Positions 7,259 to 15,949 of a DNA stretch of 33,242 nucleotides are shown here, piece after piece. The DNA is from Plantactinospora alkalitolerans (GTDB lineage: Bacteria > Actinomycetota > Actinomycetes > Mycobacteriales > Micromonosporaceae): positions 1 through 33,242 of the forward strand of contig NZ_JADPUN010000437.1 in NCBI RefSeq assembly GCF_015690345.1, read 5' to 3'. Numbering within the stretch: the stretch's first letter is position 1; every line of letters starts with the position of its first letter. The position numbers and the translations under genes were made by a program. The notes under the pieces were generated by a model, which was not told the DNA's origin, did not search any database, and saw only the letters and a list, made by a program, of their open reading frames with translations.

Positions 7259-8626
7259 TCACTGGCGCAGGAACGCCTTGGCGTCGCCGGTCACGTAGCC
7301 GGCGTACTCCCGGGGGAACCACCCCTGCTTGACCAGCTCGTGCAGGCTCTTGTGGACCTTGCTGACGTACTGGCCCGGGTTCCGGTAGAGCGATTTGATC
7401 GTCGCTTGCGGAAGCGGCGTCTGGTAGCCGGTCTGGTAGCAGAGTCCAGGACCGCTGTTCGGAACGGTGTAGCGGGAAACCGGTACCTCCAGGTACGGCG
7501 TACGGACGCCGCCCAGGGCGTTGCCGTACCGGTCGAGCGCCACCCGGGTCCCGTCACCGAGGTCGTCGTCCACGTCGAGGTATGCGGCGTGCGGCGGTAC
7601 GGTGCCGTCCCGCACCCAGTCGAGCAGGTGCTGCACACCCATGAACATCATGGCGCCGAACGGGAACTGGCTGAGTGGATGGTCGCACCCGCCGGCCGGG
7701 AACGCGGGGTTCTCCCGCGAGTCGTTGTGCGCCATCCCCGCTACCTCGTACAGGCGGAACTGGTTACCCGGGACGTCGCTGTCCGGGCGCCGGTAGGCGT
7801 CGGTGCTGTTCACCTCGAACTGGGTCGGCATCTGGATCGTCGGCACGTCGGTCTGTTCGACCGGCGCGGCGCCCAGCGTCGACCCGACGAAGTAGCCCTG
7901 ATAGATCGGGCGACCGTCCGGCATGCGGTAACTCGCGTGGCCGCCGGCCATGAATGAGCGGGTTGCCGCCGACGAGTCCGACGATCCGGTCAGGACCAGG
8001 TTGCGTACGGGAAAGTGGGCGAACGGCCCGCTGGGCAGGTTACTCCGGATCAACCGTCCCACCTGCGCGATAATCTCGTTCGACTGGCTGGCGGAGACCT
8101 GGAAATCCCCGTACCTGGCGGGGTTGAACGGCTGCAGTGACGAGGTCGGGCTGTTGCCATTGTTGAGGTTGATCGGCCGGGCCGCGATCTCCAGGCATCC
8201 GTGGCCGCGCTGAGCGATCCCGTAATGCGCGAACTGGCAGGTCAACGCATTTCCGCCGCGGTGCAGCGGCTCGGCGACAACCTCGCCACTGAATTTCCTC
8301 GCCTTGGCCGGATGCCGGACCAGGATGCGCGTTTTGTACGGCGCCCCGTTCGCTATTCCAGAGACGAAATACTCTTCCGAGACGTAGTCGAAATCCTCCA
8401 AATTCGTGCCGGCCGCACCGGGACGGATGCCAGGGAACATCGGTCCCGGACCGGCGATCGGACCCTCGACCGTGGGCAGGGCCGGAACGGCGACCGGGGC
8501 CACGGCCGTCGCGGCAACGCCCGGACTGGCTGGCAGCGTGGCCAGCAGAGCCGGTCCGGCCAGCGCGGCGGCCAGTCCCACCACGACCGGCCGAACGAGG
8601 GCGGGAAGACGTCTAGCGAAATCCAT
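7259..8626 (-). CDS. Secreted alpha/beta hydrolase domain protein (Abhydrolase_10 type)
   Basis: A 455-residue protein with an N-terminal export signal (basic MDFARRLPALVRP, a hydrophobic stretch to about residue 38, Ala-rich cleavage region). It is followed by an alpha/beta hydrolase domain of the kind grouped as PF20091. The likely nucleophile is the Ser of LVLTGSSDSSAATRSFM (family consensus G-x-S-x-S). The likely catalytic His is in LYEVAGMAHND. It ends KAFLRQ naturally, 58 bp short of the neighbouring IS. AGGAGAG (8634-8640) sets the ATG at 8626. The substrate is unknown; family members are annotated as esterase-like. Palindromes upstream suggest LacI-type control (8628-8637 and 8752-8767), so a carbohydrate ester is a reasonable but unproven guess. 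Confidence 0.85.
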   Translation of the reverse strand: MDFARRLPALVRPVVVGLAAALAGPALLATLPASPGVAATAVAPVAVPALPTVEGPIAGPGPMFPGIRPGAAGTNLEDFDYVSEEYFVSGIANGAPYKTRILVRHPAKARKFSGEVVAEPLHRGGNALTCQFAHYGIAQRGHGCLEIAARPINLNNGNSPTSSLQPFNPARYGDFQVSASQSNEIIAQVGRLIRSNLPSGPFAHFPVRNLVLTGSSDSSAATRSFMAGGHASYRMPDGRPIYQGYFVGSTLGAAPVEQTDVPTIQMPTQFEVNSTDAYRRPDSDVPGNQFRLYEVAGMAHNDSRENPAFPAGGCDHPLSQFPFGAMMFMGVQHLLDWVRDGTVPPHAAYLDVDDDLGDGTRVALDRYGNALGGVRTPYLEVPVSRYTVPNSGPGLCYQTGYQTPLPQATIKSLYRNPGQYVSKVHKSLHELVKQGWFPREYAGYVTGDAKAFLRQ

Positions 8627-8627
8627 A

Positions 8628-8637
8628 AGAGCGCTCT
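8628..8637. promoter_or_regulatory. LacI-type operator-like palindrome AGAGCGCTCT overlapping the RBS
   Basis: A perfect 10-bp palindrome centred on GC lies between the ribosome-binding site and the start codon of the hydrolase. Actinobacterial LacI-family repressors commonly bind GAGCGCTC-centred sites. A bound repressor here would block the gene directly. Confidence 0.45.
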
Positions 8638-8751
8638 CCTATCGACAACACTGGCTCACAGTGGAATGTCATCGCATCCCTCGGTAATCTCTGGACCATT
8701 TCGACTGGACGGACACCTTCCCAGTAGCAGGCCGTGCTACCGCAAGTTGAT

Positions 8752-8784
8752 CGAGAGCATGCTCTCGCGGCTAGGCAAAATCAA
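8752..8784 (-). promoter_or_regulatory. Possible promoter overlapped by a 16-bp palindrome
   Basis: CGAGAGCATGCTCTCG (8752-8767) is a perfect palindrome sharing the GAGAGC/GCTCTC arms with the site at 8628. On the minus strand TTGATT (8784-8779) is 17 bp from CATGCT (8761-8756), a weak -35/-10 pair whose -10 lies inside the palindrome. This is the arrangement of a repressed promoter for the hydrolase. The leader would be about 120 bp. Confidence 0.4.
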
Positions 8785-8910
8785 GACACTCGGAAGCGAT
8801 TCTTCGATCAGGAATTCCGGATCCCGGAATAGTCACTCACAGTCGAATCGACCGGGGTGGAGGACTGGGTTTCCAAACAGGACCGAAGCCGGTTGTCGGT
8901 GGCACTAGGG

Positions 8911-9186
8911 TGACGCCGGTCGAGGTGGTCACCGATGCTGCCTGCGGTTCCCGACGACCTCGTCCCGTCGGCCTGGCACCACGTCGAGCGGTACGCCAAC
9001 GACCCGGTCGAGGCCGACCACAGCCAGCTCAGGCACCGGTTACGGCCGATGCGCGGGCTACGGACCGACGGGACCGCGCAGATGATCATCGCCGGACATG
9101 CCTTCGTACGGAACCTGCGACGCGGACACCACGAACTCGGACACGAGACGCCGCCCGCGCTCCGCGTCGCCGTAGTTGTCTGCTGA
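8911..9186 (+). pseudogene. IS6-family transposase, C-terminal remnant
   Basis: The remnant begins TPVEVVTDAA in one frame, then continues one frame over as VPSAWHHVERYANDPVEADH and SQLRHRLRPMRGLRTDG, then AQMIIAGHAFVRNLRRGHHE, ending at 9186. These are the last 80 or so residues of an IS6-type DDE transposase. The frameshift near 8930, the missing first two thirds and the absence of IS ends make it inactive. Confidence 0.75.
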
Positions 9187-9539
9187 CGACCCGGGCGGCG
9201 TTGGCATGCCGTACGGCCGCGACCGTTGGGCCTTGCGCGGGCGCCGCATCCACTTGCGCCACGGCACGCGTGTGAGCTGGGCAAGTGCGTCGTGGACATG
9301 TCCACGACCAGATCAGGATGATCATCTCCGTCGGTGCCAGCTGACGCCTCGCGGGGTCGACCGATCCTTACGTCAGGTCGCCGTCGACTCCTGTCGTGCT
9401 GGGATGGGCCGGTGTTGCGGTGCCGGCGTTAGGCAACTCTGGAACCTGCTCTGAACCCCGCAGCAGTGCCTCCAGTCGCGGCGCGCCTGGGTCGAGCGGG
9501 CGGGACGACTCCGACCGAGGGAGCGCCCGAATCAAGCAG
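9187..9539. other. Gene-free stretch with one long palindrome
   Basis: I see no supportable gene in these 353 bases. The only structure that stands out is the 20-bp palindrome at 9289-9308. The frame of the downstream cREC gene is open back to 9396, but that part has no recognisable domain content. Confidence 0.5.
9289..9308. promoter_or_regulatory. Perfect 20-bp palindrome
   Basis: GTCGTGGACA followed directly by its complement TGTCCACGAC. It lies about 100 bp after the IS6 remnant and 230 bp before the cREC gene. It could be a dimeric repressor operator for the downstream cREC/YaaC genes or a leftover IS or recombination site. There is no spacer, so as RNA it would not form a normal loop. 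Confidence 0.4.
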
Positions 9540-9944
9540 ATGCGGATGTCGGATTATGACGGCGCCAGGCATCATCATCGCGTGGATACCCGCCGAACGA
9601 TCGTCCTGGTCGATGACCTCCGCTCGTTCGTGGACGGCCGTAGCGCCGAGGTAGCCCGCACCAGCACCGCCGGAGTTGAACTCCTCGATCGGTACCGGGA
9701 CCGGCGCCTGGACGAGCTGTGGCTGGACCACGATCTAGGCGGGGACGACACGATCTGGCCGGTCGTGGAGGTCCTGGAACGGGCCGCCTTCGACAAGCGC
9801 CCATTCGACGTCGGCGTCATCAACGTCCACTCCGCCAACCCGGCCGGCTCCGCGAAGATCGCCCAGGTCTTACGGCACTGGGGGTATCGCGTCCACGTCG
9901 CGTCGGGCTCCACGGACATCGGCTATCTCGACGGCCCCGCGTGA
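9540..9944 (+). CDS. Cyclic-phosphate-processing receiver (cREC) domain protein
   Basis: About 134 residues. The core RTIVLVDDLRSFVDGR, then DELWLDHDLGGDDTIWPVVE, VINVHSANPAGSAKIAQVL and GYRVHVAS matches the compact receiver-like fold named cREC (PF20274). The acidic pair after the first strand (VDD) and the LDHDLG loop are the conserved acidic sites of that family. Comparative genomics has linked the family to RNA cyclic-phosphate processing and conflict systems; no enzymology is implied here. ATG at 9540 has only a distant GAGGGAG; ATG 9546 and GTG 9582 are alternatives, the last starting just before the first strand. It is followed 141 bp later by a YaaC-family gene on the same strand. Confidence 0.7.
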   Translation: MRMSDYDGARHHHRVDTRRTIVLVDDLRSFVDGRSAEVARTSTAGVELLDRYRDRRLDELWLDHDLGGDDTIWPVVEVLERAAFDKRPFDVGVINVHSANPAGSAKIAQVLRHWGYRVHVASGSTDIGYLDGPA

Positions 9945-10085
9945 ACTGACCGGCTCGAACGCGTCGCCCGACGGCTGTCACACCCGGACGGCGGCATGAC
10001 AGTGCCCTGGCCTGGCCAAGGCACGCGGGCGACTTGCCGACTCGTGCGGCACCTCTTCTGCAACGGTCGCACCGAAGGAGATCGG

Positions 10086-11138
10086 TTGGCTTCCCATTGG
10101 GACGTAGCAGACGATCGTCGGGTGGCGGCGAAGGTAGATATTGATCTTGTTTGGGCGGCGCTTCGGTCAACCCGGGCCGAGCCGCCTGCCGGTATCAGAG
10201 GGGGCCGCCGCAAGACCTATGTCGCCGCGCTGGAACAGGCGCAGCAGATGTTCACTGCGGCCGCGAACGTGGGTGTCGCGACTCGTCCGCTGTTGCTGTT
10301 CTACGCCCTTTCGCAGGGTGGCAGGGCCATCGCAGCCGCCGCCAAGCACGTCAACAACAACGACTACCCCCTGGTCGGGCACGGCATCAAGGTCAACCCC
10401 TCGACGCTCGTCGGTCCCATCGCCAAGGCTCAGGTGTTCGGCGACAACACCACCGCAGGCAGTTTCACCCGCCTGTCGAAGTTCCTGAACTCGCCGACCT
10501 GGGACAGCACCGCGCCCGTGTCACTGGGAGAGCTGTGGAACACCCTGCCGGAGGGCAGCGAGTTCCCCTTGGAACGTTCAGTCGGCGCGGTTCCGCTTCC
10601 AGTGAGCGTCGATGAGTACCGTGGGTTGTATCAGGCTCAGACGGCGTCACCCGTGCAACTCATCGTCACAGGCATTTCGACCGACATCGCGCCGCCGCCC
10701 CAGCACACGGGCCCGGCTCCGGCGCTGGAAGCCTTCCTGAGCCAGTACCCGAAGCTCGCTGGACACACGGCGATCTACGTCAAGGGCGTGTATCCCCATG
10801 GCCAAGGCGGCACCGTCCACCTCGCGTATCCGTCCAGCCAAAGCGGTTACGGCGAGCGCACCGCCGACGCGCTCGCGCACAGCACTCTCTACCGCCTGCA
10901 TGATCGGTACGTCTTCCCCGCTGTTGGCGTGAACACAGACTCCCTCCACCCAGTCATGGCGTGGTGGGCCGTCCTGTTCGCGTTGTCGATGCTCGCCCGA
11001 TACCAACCAGAAACATGGGCGGACCACATCGCCGTGGACAGCAGCAAAGTCGCGGTACCGATCGAGCAATTACTGACCGAAGCGCTGACCGCAGTGTCGG
11101 AACTGTTGCTTCAAACGATCGTGGACGTGTCGCAGTAA
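10086..11138 (+). CDS. YaaC family protein
   Basis: A 350-residue cytoplasmic protein. TTG at 10086 is chosen because AAGGAG lies five bases before it; the frame is open further upstream but has no such site. The stretch VATRPLLLFYALSQGGRAIA, followed by AKHV and GHGIKV, is the hallmark of YaaC-like proteins (PF14175). The C-terminus contains YVFPAVGVNTDSLHPVMAWW and LLTEALTAVSELLLQTIVD, a helical tail. The molecular function is unknown for the family. It lies downstream of, and is probably expressed with, the cREC gene, and both sit between an IS6 remnant and a LysR locus. Possible involvement in a conflict or RNA-repair system is inference from the neighbour only. Confidence 0.8.
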   Translation: MASHWDVADDRRVAAKVDIDLVWAALRSTRAEPPAGIRGGRRKTYVAALEQAQQMFTAAANVGVATRPLLLFYALSQGGRAIAAAAKHVNNNDYPLVGHGIKVNPSTLVGPIAKAQVFGDNTTAGSFTRLSKFLNSPTWDSTAPVSLGELWNTLPEGSEFPLERSVGAVPLPVSVDEYRGLYQAQTASPVQLIVTGISTDIAPPPQHTGPAPALEAFLSQYPKLAGHTAIYVKGVYPHGQGGTVHLAYPSSQSGYGERTADALAHSTLYRLHDRYVFPAVGVNTDSLHPVMAWWAVLFALSMLARYQPETWADHIAVDSSKVAVPIEQLLTEALTAVSELLLQTIVDVSQ

Positions 11139-11334
11139 GCCCACTCGGCCGACAACCGCTACCTGGGTAGATAGGCGCGGATCGCGGCAATAGCGTGCGT
11201 CTGCTGGCCGAGGTGCGACCAGTGGCGAAGCCGGGGAGTTCAGCAGAGAAGCTTGCGCGGCCGCTAGCACACCGGCTTTGCTGCTGTGTATCGAGTGGGC
11301 CGCGTCGTACGCAGCAGCAGGGGCGTCTTCCAGC

Positions 11335-12249
11335 TCAGCCGGGTGACGCGGGTGGGGTGGATCGACGTGGGCCGAATGCTGACACGAGTTGGTCGAGCAG
11401 CGGCGTTGCGGATGGGTGTGGGGCGCGACGTGGTGTGATCATGTAGATACCGCGGGTTGGGGGATCGACGAGAGTCACCGTAGTGACGTCGGTCCGTAGT
11501 GCGGATGTCAGTACCCCGGGTATCAGGGCGATGGCGTGGCCGGTTGCGACCAGGGCGATCTTGCCGGGTAGATCGGCCGCGGTGAGGTCGATACGGGTGG
11601 TTACTCCGGCGCGGGCGGCGTGTTGGCGCAGCAGCGCGGCCGAGCCGTCGTTGTCCTCGACCCAGGTCTGGTCGGCAAGCGTCTGGATGTGCACAGGCCC
11701 GCGTCTGGCCCGCGGATGACCGACGGGCAGCACGACAACCATCTCGTCCATCCCCAGGAACCGTCGTTCGACACGCGGGTCATTGGGTAGCCCCGGTGGC
11801 GCGTCGGTGACGACGGCGACATCGAGGTCGCCAGCGATCACGAGGTCGTGCAGTTGTGCGCTCAGCCCGGGTGACAGGCTCCACTGGAGAGGGCCGGCCC
11901 TGTCCAGCAGGCTGCGGATCGCCGCAGGCACTATCCCGGCTGCCAGAGACGGAGTCGCGCCGACGGTCAGCGGCCGGCTGAGCGCCCCGTCACGAACATC
12001 CCGTACGGCGCTTACCGCGCGGTCGATCTCCTTCAGCGCGACTTGGGCGTGGTGGTGGAACACCTCGCCGGCAGGCGTCGGATGCACGCCGCGCGCGTGC
12101 CGTTGTATCAACGGCGTCCCGATCCGGCGCTCCAGCCCGGCGATCTGCCGGGAGACGGCGGATTGTGTGTAACCGAGTTCGGCGGCCGCCGCCGACAGCG
12201 AACCGAGTTGGCACGCCGTCACAAACGTCCGCCACGCCGTCAACTCCAT
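11335..12249 (-). CDS. LysR-family transcriptional regulator
   Basis: 304 residues from ATG 12249. The N-terminal winged HTH reads LTAWRTFVTACQLGSLSAAA, then ELGYTQSAVSRQIAGLERRI and RGVHPTPAGE, a textbook LysR DNA-binding domain. It is followed by a periplasmic-binding-type effector domain (LTVGATPSLAAGIVPAAI, DLDVAVVTDAPPG, TWVEDNDGSAALLRQHA, ATGHAIALIPG). It is divergent from the dehydrogenase/NTF2 fusion starting at 12345. A perfect inverted repeat with T-N11-A form lies between them at 12272-12286. LysR proteins usually activate the divergent gene in response to a small molecule and repress themselves. The effector is unknown. Confidence 0.9.
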   Translation of the reverse strand: MELTAWRTFVTACQLGSLSAAAAELGYTQSAVSRQIAGLERRIGTPLIQRHARGVHPTPAGEVFHHHAQVALKEIDRAVSAVRDVRDGALSRPLTVGATPSLAAGIVPAAIRSLLDRAGPLQWSLSPGLSAQLHDLVIAGDLDVAVVTDAPPGLPNDPRVERRFLGMDEMVVVLPVGHPRARRGPVHIQTLADQTWVEDNDGSAALLRQHAARAGVTTRIDLTAADLPGKIALVATGHAIALIPGVLTSALRTDVTTVTLVDPPTRGIYMITPRRAPHPSATPLLDQLVSAFGPRRSTPPASPG

Positions 12250-12271
12250 CGCACGAGTATGCCCAGCCGAT

Positions 12272-12286
12272 ATGCGTATCCCGCAT
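12272..12286. promoter_or_regulatory. LysR-type binding box, T-N11-A
   Basis: ATGCG-TATCC-CGCAT is a perfect 5-5-5 inverted repeat in the divergent region, 23 bp upstream of the lysR start and 58 bp upstream of the fusion gene. The form and location fit the recognition site of the adjacent LysR regulator. Confidence 0.6.
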
Positions 12287-12344
12287 GGCAGTCCTGCTAA
12301 ATCTGCGCTTGTCGCACCCTTCGCGGTGTCCCATAGTGCGATCC

Positions 12345-13508
12345 ATGACCGCACCACACACGATCGCCGTCCTCGGTCTGGGCCGAATGGGCTCCGCGAT
12401 AGCGACACGACTCGCCCACCAGGACTGGAACGTCGTCGGATGGACACGTTCCGGGCGCACGGGGGCCGCTGTCGAGACGACCGGCGACCCGAACGAAGCC
12501 GTGGCCAAGGCCGACATCGCACTCCTGGCGTTGTTCGACGGCAAGGCGTGCCAGCAGGTCGTCGAGCGGGTCCGCGGATCGCTGCGACCGGACACGATCG
12601 TGCTGAACACCAGCACGGTCGCGCCCGCGGAAGCGTCGCAGTTGGCCCGGCGGCTCGGTCCGTCCTACGTCCACGCACCCGTGCTCGGCTCCGTACCGGC
12701 TGCCACCGCCGGCGCCCTGCAGATTCTCGCCGCCGCCGACCAAGACACGCTCGACCGGGTCCAGCCGGTACTGGAAGCGCTCGGCACCGTACGGCACGTC
12801 GACGACGTCACCGCCGCCGCCGCCCTCAAACTGGTCGCCAACAGCAGTCTCGCAGGCGCCGTCCTCGCGCTGCGCGACTCACTGCGGCAAGCCGACGCCT
12901 TGGGCCTACCACGCGCCCAGGTGCTGGACGTCCTCGAACTCGGCCAACTCGGCGGACTCGTCGCTCGCAAGCGAAGCTTCCTCGCGAGCCAACCAACCGC
13001 TGCCACTGCCAGAGCCGAATTCACGATCGGCGCCCTGGCCAAGGACATGGCACTGCTGGCCGCCGCGTCAAACACACCCCTGCACAGCGCACTCGGCCTG
13101 ACCGACACCCCCGCCGACCCTGAGGCAGACATCGCCGTTGCCGCCACCGTCCCCGCCGTGGCTGGCGCCATCCTCGAACCGCTACGCGCCTACATCCGCG
13201 GACACGCCACCGGAGACCCCACCCACTTCCGCGACGCGTTCTTGCCCACCGCTCACATCGAGGGGATCCGGAATGGCGAATTCGTGTCGTGGCGCCTGGA
13301 CGAGTACTGCGCTCTCTTCCACGGCCGGCCAGCCCCGGACGAACCAAGCCGCTCTCGCCGCATCGACGCCATCGACGTCCACGGCACTGTTGCAACCGCG
13401 TCGATGACGCTCTGGCACGGCGCGGACACGTTCACCGACATCTTTCTACTGATCAGCGCCGACGGCAGTTGGCGCATCGCCAACAAGGCTTACCACCGGA
13501 GCGCCTGA
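12345..13508 (+). CDS. NAD(P)-binding beta-hydroxyacid dehydrogenase-like / NTF2-like fusion protein
   Basis: 387 residues from ATG 12345. Residues 1-270 resemble the 6-phosphogluconate / 3-hydroxyisobutyrate dehydrogenase family: TIAVLGLGRMGSAIATRL with GxGxxG at 11-16, LNTSTVAPAEASQLAR, YVHAPVLGSVPAATAGALQI, and Lys162 in ALKLVANSS, the usual catalytic lysine position. Residues from about 270 to the end (LEPLRAYIRGHATGDPTHFR, then FLPTAHIEGIRNGEF, VHGTVATASMTLWHG, ISADGSWRIANKAYHRSA) form an NTF2-like, lumazine-binding-type cone domain. Such cones often bind or turn over small hydrophobic ligands, so the fusion may do a reduction plus an isomerisation or hydration on one substrate. It is probably controlled by the divergent LysR. 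Confidence 0.85.
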   Translation: MTAPHTIAVLGLGRMGSAIATRLAHQDWNVVGWTRSGRTGAAVETTGDPNEAVAKADIALLALFDGKACQQVVERVRGSLRPDTIVLNTSTVAPAEASQLARRLGPSYVHAPVLGSVPAATAGALQILAAADQDTLDRVQPVLEALGTVRHVDDVTAAAALKLVANSSLAGAVLALRDSLRQADALGLPRAQVLDVLELGQLGGLVARKRSFLASQPTAATARAEFTIGALAKDMALLAAASNTPLHSALGLTDTPADPEADIAVAATVPAVAGAILEPLRAYIRGHATGDPTHFRDAFLPTAHIEGIRNGEFVSWRLDEYCALFHGRPAPDEPSRSRRIDAIDVHGTVATASMTLWHGADTFTDIFLLISADGSWRIANKAYHRSA

Positions 13509-13711
13509 AGGACGGAAAACGCTGGCGACCGCCATCTACCATCCGCTCATCGGCATTGAGCTATTCCACGTAACGGGGCGTGGACGGTAGGTAGTCGTTG
13601 GTGTCGGTGGTTGAGACACATCGAACCCGTTGCGATACAACGTAGAGACGCGGAACCCCGGTATGAAGGTGGTCCTCTCGCAGATCAACTTCACAGGGGT
13701 CCCGCGTCGCC

Positions 13712-14536
13712 ATGAGTGTTACATCCACCGCCACGTTGACCGTGCGCGAGCAGACCGTGCTGTTCGTCTCCGGCCTGCTGCACACCGAACGCCTGCGACG
13801 CGGTACCCGCACCGGTAGCCGCGCCCTCGGTTGCTTCAAGCAGGCGGTCCTGGTCATCCGGTGGTTCCTGGACGGCACCCGGATCAAGCAGTTGGCAGGC
13901 GACAACGCGATCAGCAAGTCCACCGCCTACGACTACCTCCACGAGGGCATTGGGGTGCTCGCCGCCCACGCCCCGAACCTGAGACCAGCGCTGTTGGCCG
14001 CGAAGCTCGCCGGCTACTCCCACGTCAACATCGACGGGACCGTGATCGAGACCGACCGGTGCCGTACCCCGGGACCCACCCCGGATGTGGACCTCTGGTG
14101 GTCGGCCAAGTGCGACAACCACGGCGGGAACATCCAGGTCATCACCGCCCCGGACGGGTGGCCGCTGTGGACCTCCGACGTGCGCCCCGGCCGCGAGCAC
14201 GACACCACCGCACTGCGCGAGCACGCCGAGATCCTGCCCCTGCTGTCCACGTGGACCGGCGATCACCTGCGGATCCTGGGCGACCTGGGCTACGAAGGCG
14301 AGGCAGCCACCATCACGGTTGCGTTCAAGAAACCCAAAGACAGTGAACTCACCGACCTCCAGAAGACCTTCAACAAGGCCCACAACGGCATACGCGCCGT
14401 CGGTGAACGCGGAAACTCCCTGCTCAAGACCACCTTCAAAGCCCTACGCAACGTCAGCCTCTGCCCCTGGAAGATCGGCAAGATCGCCGCAGCCGCACTC
14501 GTGCTTCTGCACTTCGAACACGGCCGCACCACCTGA
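13712..14536 (+). CDS. IS5-type transposase (DDE_Tnp_4 superfamily)
   Basis: 274 residues. An N-terminal HTH-like part (FKQAVLVIRWFLDGTRIKQL, then ISKSTAYDYLHEGIGVLA) precedes a DDE domain with Asp in SHVNIDGTVIETDR, Asp in LRILGDLGYEGEA and Glu in IRAVGERGNSLLKTTFKALR. The reading frame is full length, so it may be active. Terminal inverted repeats could not be defined with confidence. Only 53 bp separate its stop from the next IS at 14590. It lies downstream of the dehydrogenase fusion without interrupting it. Confidence 0.8.
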   Translation: MSVTSTATLTVREQTVLFVSGLLHTERLRRGTRTGSRALGCFKQAVLVIRWFLDGTRIKQLAGDNAISKSTAYDYLHEGIGVLAAHAPNLRPALLAAKLAGYSHVNIDGTVIETDRCRTPGPTPDVDLWWSAKCDNHGGNIQVITAPDGWPLWTSDVRPGREHDTTALREHAEILPLLSTWTGDHLRILGDLGYEGEAATITVAFKKPKDSELTDLQKTFNKAHNGIRAVGERGNSLLKTTFKALRNVSLCPWKIGKIAAAALVLLHFEHGRTT

Positions 14537-14589
14537 TCACCCAGCGCATCCAACCGTTACTCGGAAAGCAGGACAGGTTGAAGCGCAGG

Positions 14590-15780
14590 TTGTGCGGTGC
14601 CAATACCTGTCGCACTCGCTGTGAGCTGGGGCTTCGTGAGTTTGGGGCACCTTCGTGGCCATGGTGCTCCGATTGGTCTATCTGGTCGCGATCCGCATAT
14701 TCGACGCCCTGCTGCGCGCGACCCGTAGCGACAACGTCGTGCTCGCGGAACTGCTGGCCCTTCGCCATGAGGTCGCGGTGCTACGCCGCCAGATCCACGG
14801 CCGCCCACGCCTGTCCTGGCCAGACCAGGCGATCCTGTCCGCGCTGTCCCGCCGCCTGCCCCGCGCGGTCCGCATCCACCGGCTCGTGACCCCGGCAACC
14901 CTGCTCGCCTGGCACCGCCGCCTGGTCCAACGCCACTGGACCTACCCCCAACGCGGCGGCCGACCACCCGTCAGCGACGCGATCCGCGAGCTCATCCACC
15001 GAATGGCCCGCGACAACCCCCGCTGGGGCCACAAGAGAATCCAAGGCGAACTGCTCGGACTGGGCCACCGCGTCGGCCTCGGCACCATCCGCCGAATCCT
15101 GGCCCAAGGTCGCCTCGGCCCCGCGCCCCGCGACACCGACACCTCTTGGCGGAGGTTCCTGCGTACCCAGGCCACCAGCCTGCTGGCCGCCGACTTCTTC
15201 CACGTCGACACCGTGTGGCTATGCCGCTTGTATGTGCTGGTCGTCATGGAGATCGCCACCCGCCGGGTGCACCTGCTCGGCGTGACCGAACACCCGACCC
15301 AGGCGTGGGTGACCCAGCAGGCCCGCAACCTGCTCATGGAACTCGGCGAACGGGCCAGCGACTTCCGGTTCATGATCCGCGACCGCGACACCAAGTACGC
15401 CACATCGTTCGACGCCGTCCTCGCCGACGAGGGCGTACAGATGGTGAAGACACCACCACGTACACCGACGGCGAACTGTTTCGTCGAGCGCTGGGGTCGC
15501 AGCATGCGCGAGGAGTGCACCGACCACGTCCTGGTCTACGGCCAGCGGCACGCCAGGATAGTGCTGACCGAGTACGTCCGACACTTCAATGACCATCGGC
15601 CGCACCAGGGGCGCGGGCAGGTACCGCCTAACCGTGGGCCCGGCATCGTGATGCCGGTCGACGGCGTTGTCCGACGCCGAGGACGACTCGGCCGGGTCAT
15701 CAACGAGTACTACCGGGCCGCTTAAACGGATCTACGAATCCGCAGGTCAGCGACCGGAACCTCGTTTTGGCACCCTACAG
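14590..15780 (+). mobile_element. Intact 1191-bp IS, third type
   Basis: The left end TTGTGCGGTGCCA (14590-14602) is an imperfect inverted repeat of TGGCACCCTACAG (15768-15780). The subterminal GTGAGCTGGG matches the element at 27277. The length is exactly that of the other three intact members. No clear target duplication was seen. Confidence 0.8.
14655..15725 (+). CDS. Integrase-core (rve) transposase, IS481/IS3-like
   Basis: 356 residues from GTG 14655 (or ATG 14661). [38 protein letters not shown] and [20 protein letters not shown] form the N-terminal half, and [18 protein letters not shown] the HTH. The catalytic core has Asp in [13 protein letters not shown], Asp in [10 protein letters not shown] and Glu in [14 protein letters not shown], with D(34/35)E spacing. 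It ends with the intact family tail [17 protein letters not shown]. The protein is complete and closely related to the one at 27332-28411. Nothing suggests inactivity. Confidence 0.85.
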   Translation: MAMVLRLVYLVAIRIFDALLRATRSDNVVLAELLALRHEVAVLRRQIHGRPRLSWPDQAILSALSRRLPRAVRIHRLVTPATLLAWHRRLVQRHWTYPQRGGRPPVSDAIRELIHRMARDNPRWGHKRIQGELLGLGHRVGLGTIRRILAQGRLGPAPRDTDTSWRRFLRTQATSLLAADFFHVDTVWLCRLYVLVVMEIATRRVHLLGVTEHPTQAWVTQQARNLLMELGERASDFRFMIRDRDTKYATSFDAVLADEGVQMVKTPPRTPTANCFVERWGRSMREECTDHVLVYGQRHARIVLTEYVRHFNDHRPHQGRGQVPPNRGPGIVMPVDGVVRRRGRLGRVINEYYRAA

Positions 15781-15907
15781 GCTTCCTCGGTGAGGGAGTC
15801 ACCGGTCGGCGCCACCCCCGCTGATGGGTCGGATGTGGACCGTACGGTCTGGTCCACCCGATGGACGCATGCCCCGCAGCCGAAGGTCGAAATCTCATAG
15901 ATCGACA

Positions 15908-15936
15908 TTGATGTCATGTGAGCACTCCCGTAACAT
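15908..15936 (+). promoter_or_regulatory. Predicted promoter of the GH62 gene
   Basis: TTGATG (15908-15913), a 17-bp spacer, and TAACAT (15931-15936) form a reasonable housekeeping-sigma promoter 79 bp upstream of the start codon. The spacer is filled by the operator-like sequence at 15917-15930. Confidence 0.5.
15917..15930. promoter_or_regulatory. LacI-type operator-like site within the promoter spacer
   Basis: TGTGAGCACTCCCG resembles the GAGCGCTC-centred dyad bound by actinobacterial LacI-family sugar repressors, with two imperfect positions. Its placement between -35 and -10 would give repression. Confidence 0.45.
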
Positions 15937-15949
15937 GCAGGACACCGAT

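Noticed and set aside
12165-12344. N-terminal extension of the dehydrogenase fusion
   Set aside because: It overlaps the LysR HTH coding region and its operator; the Rossmann fold starts directly after ATG 12345.
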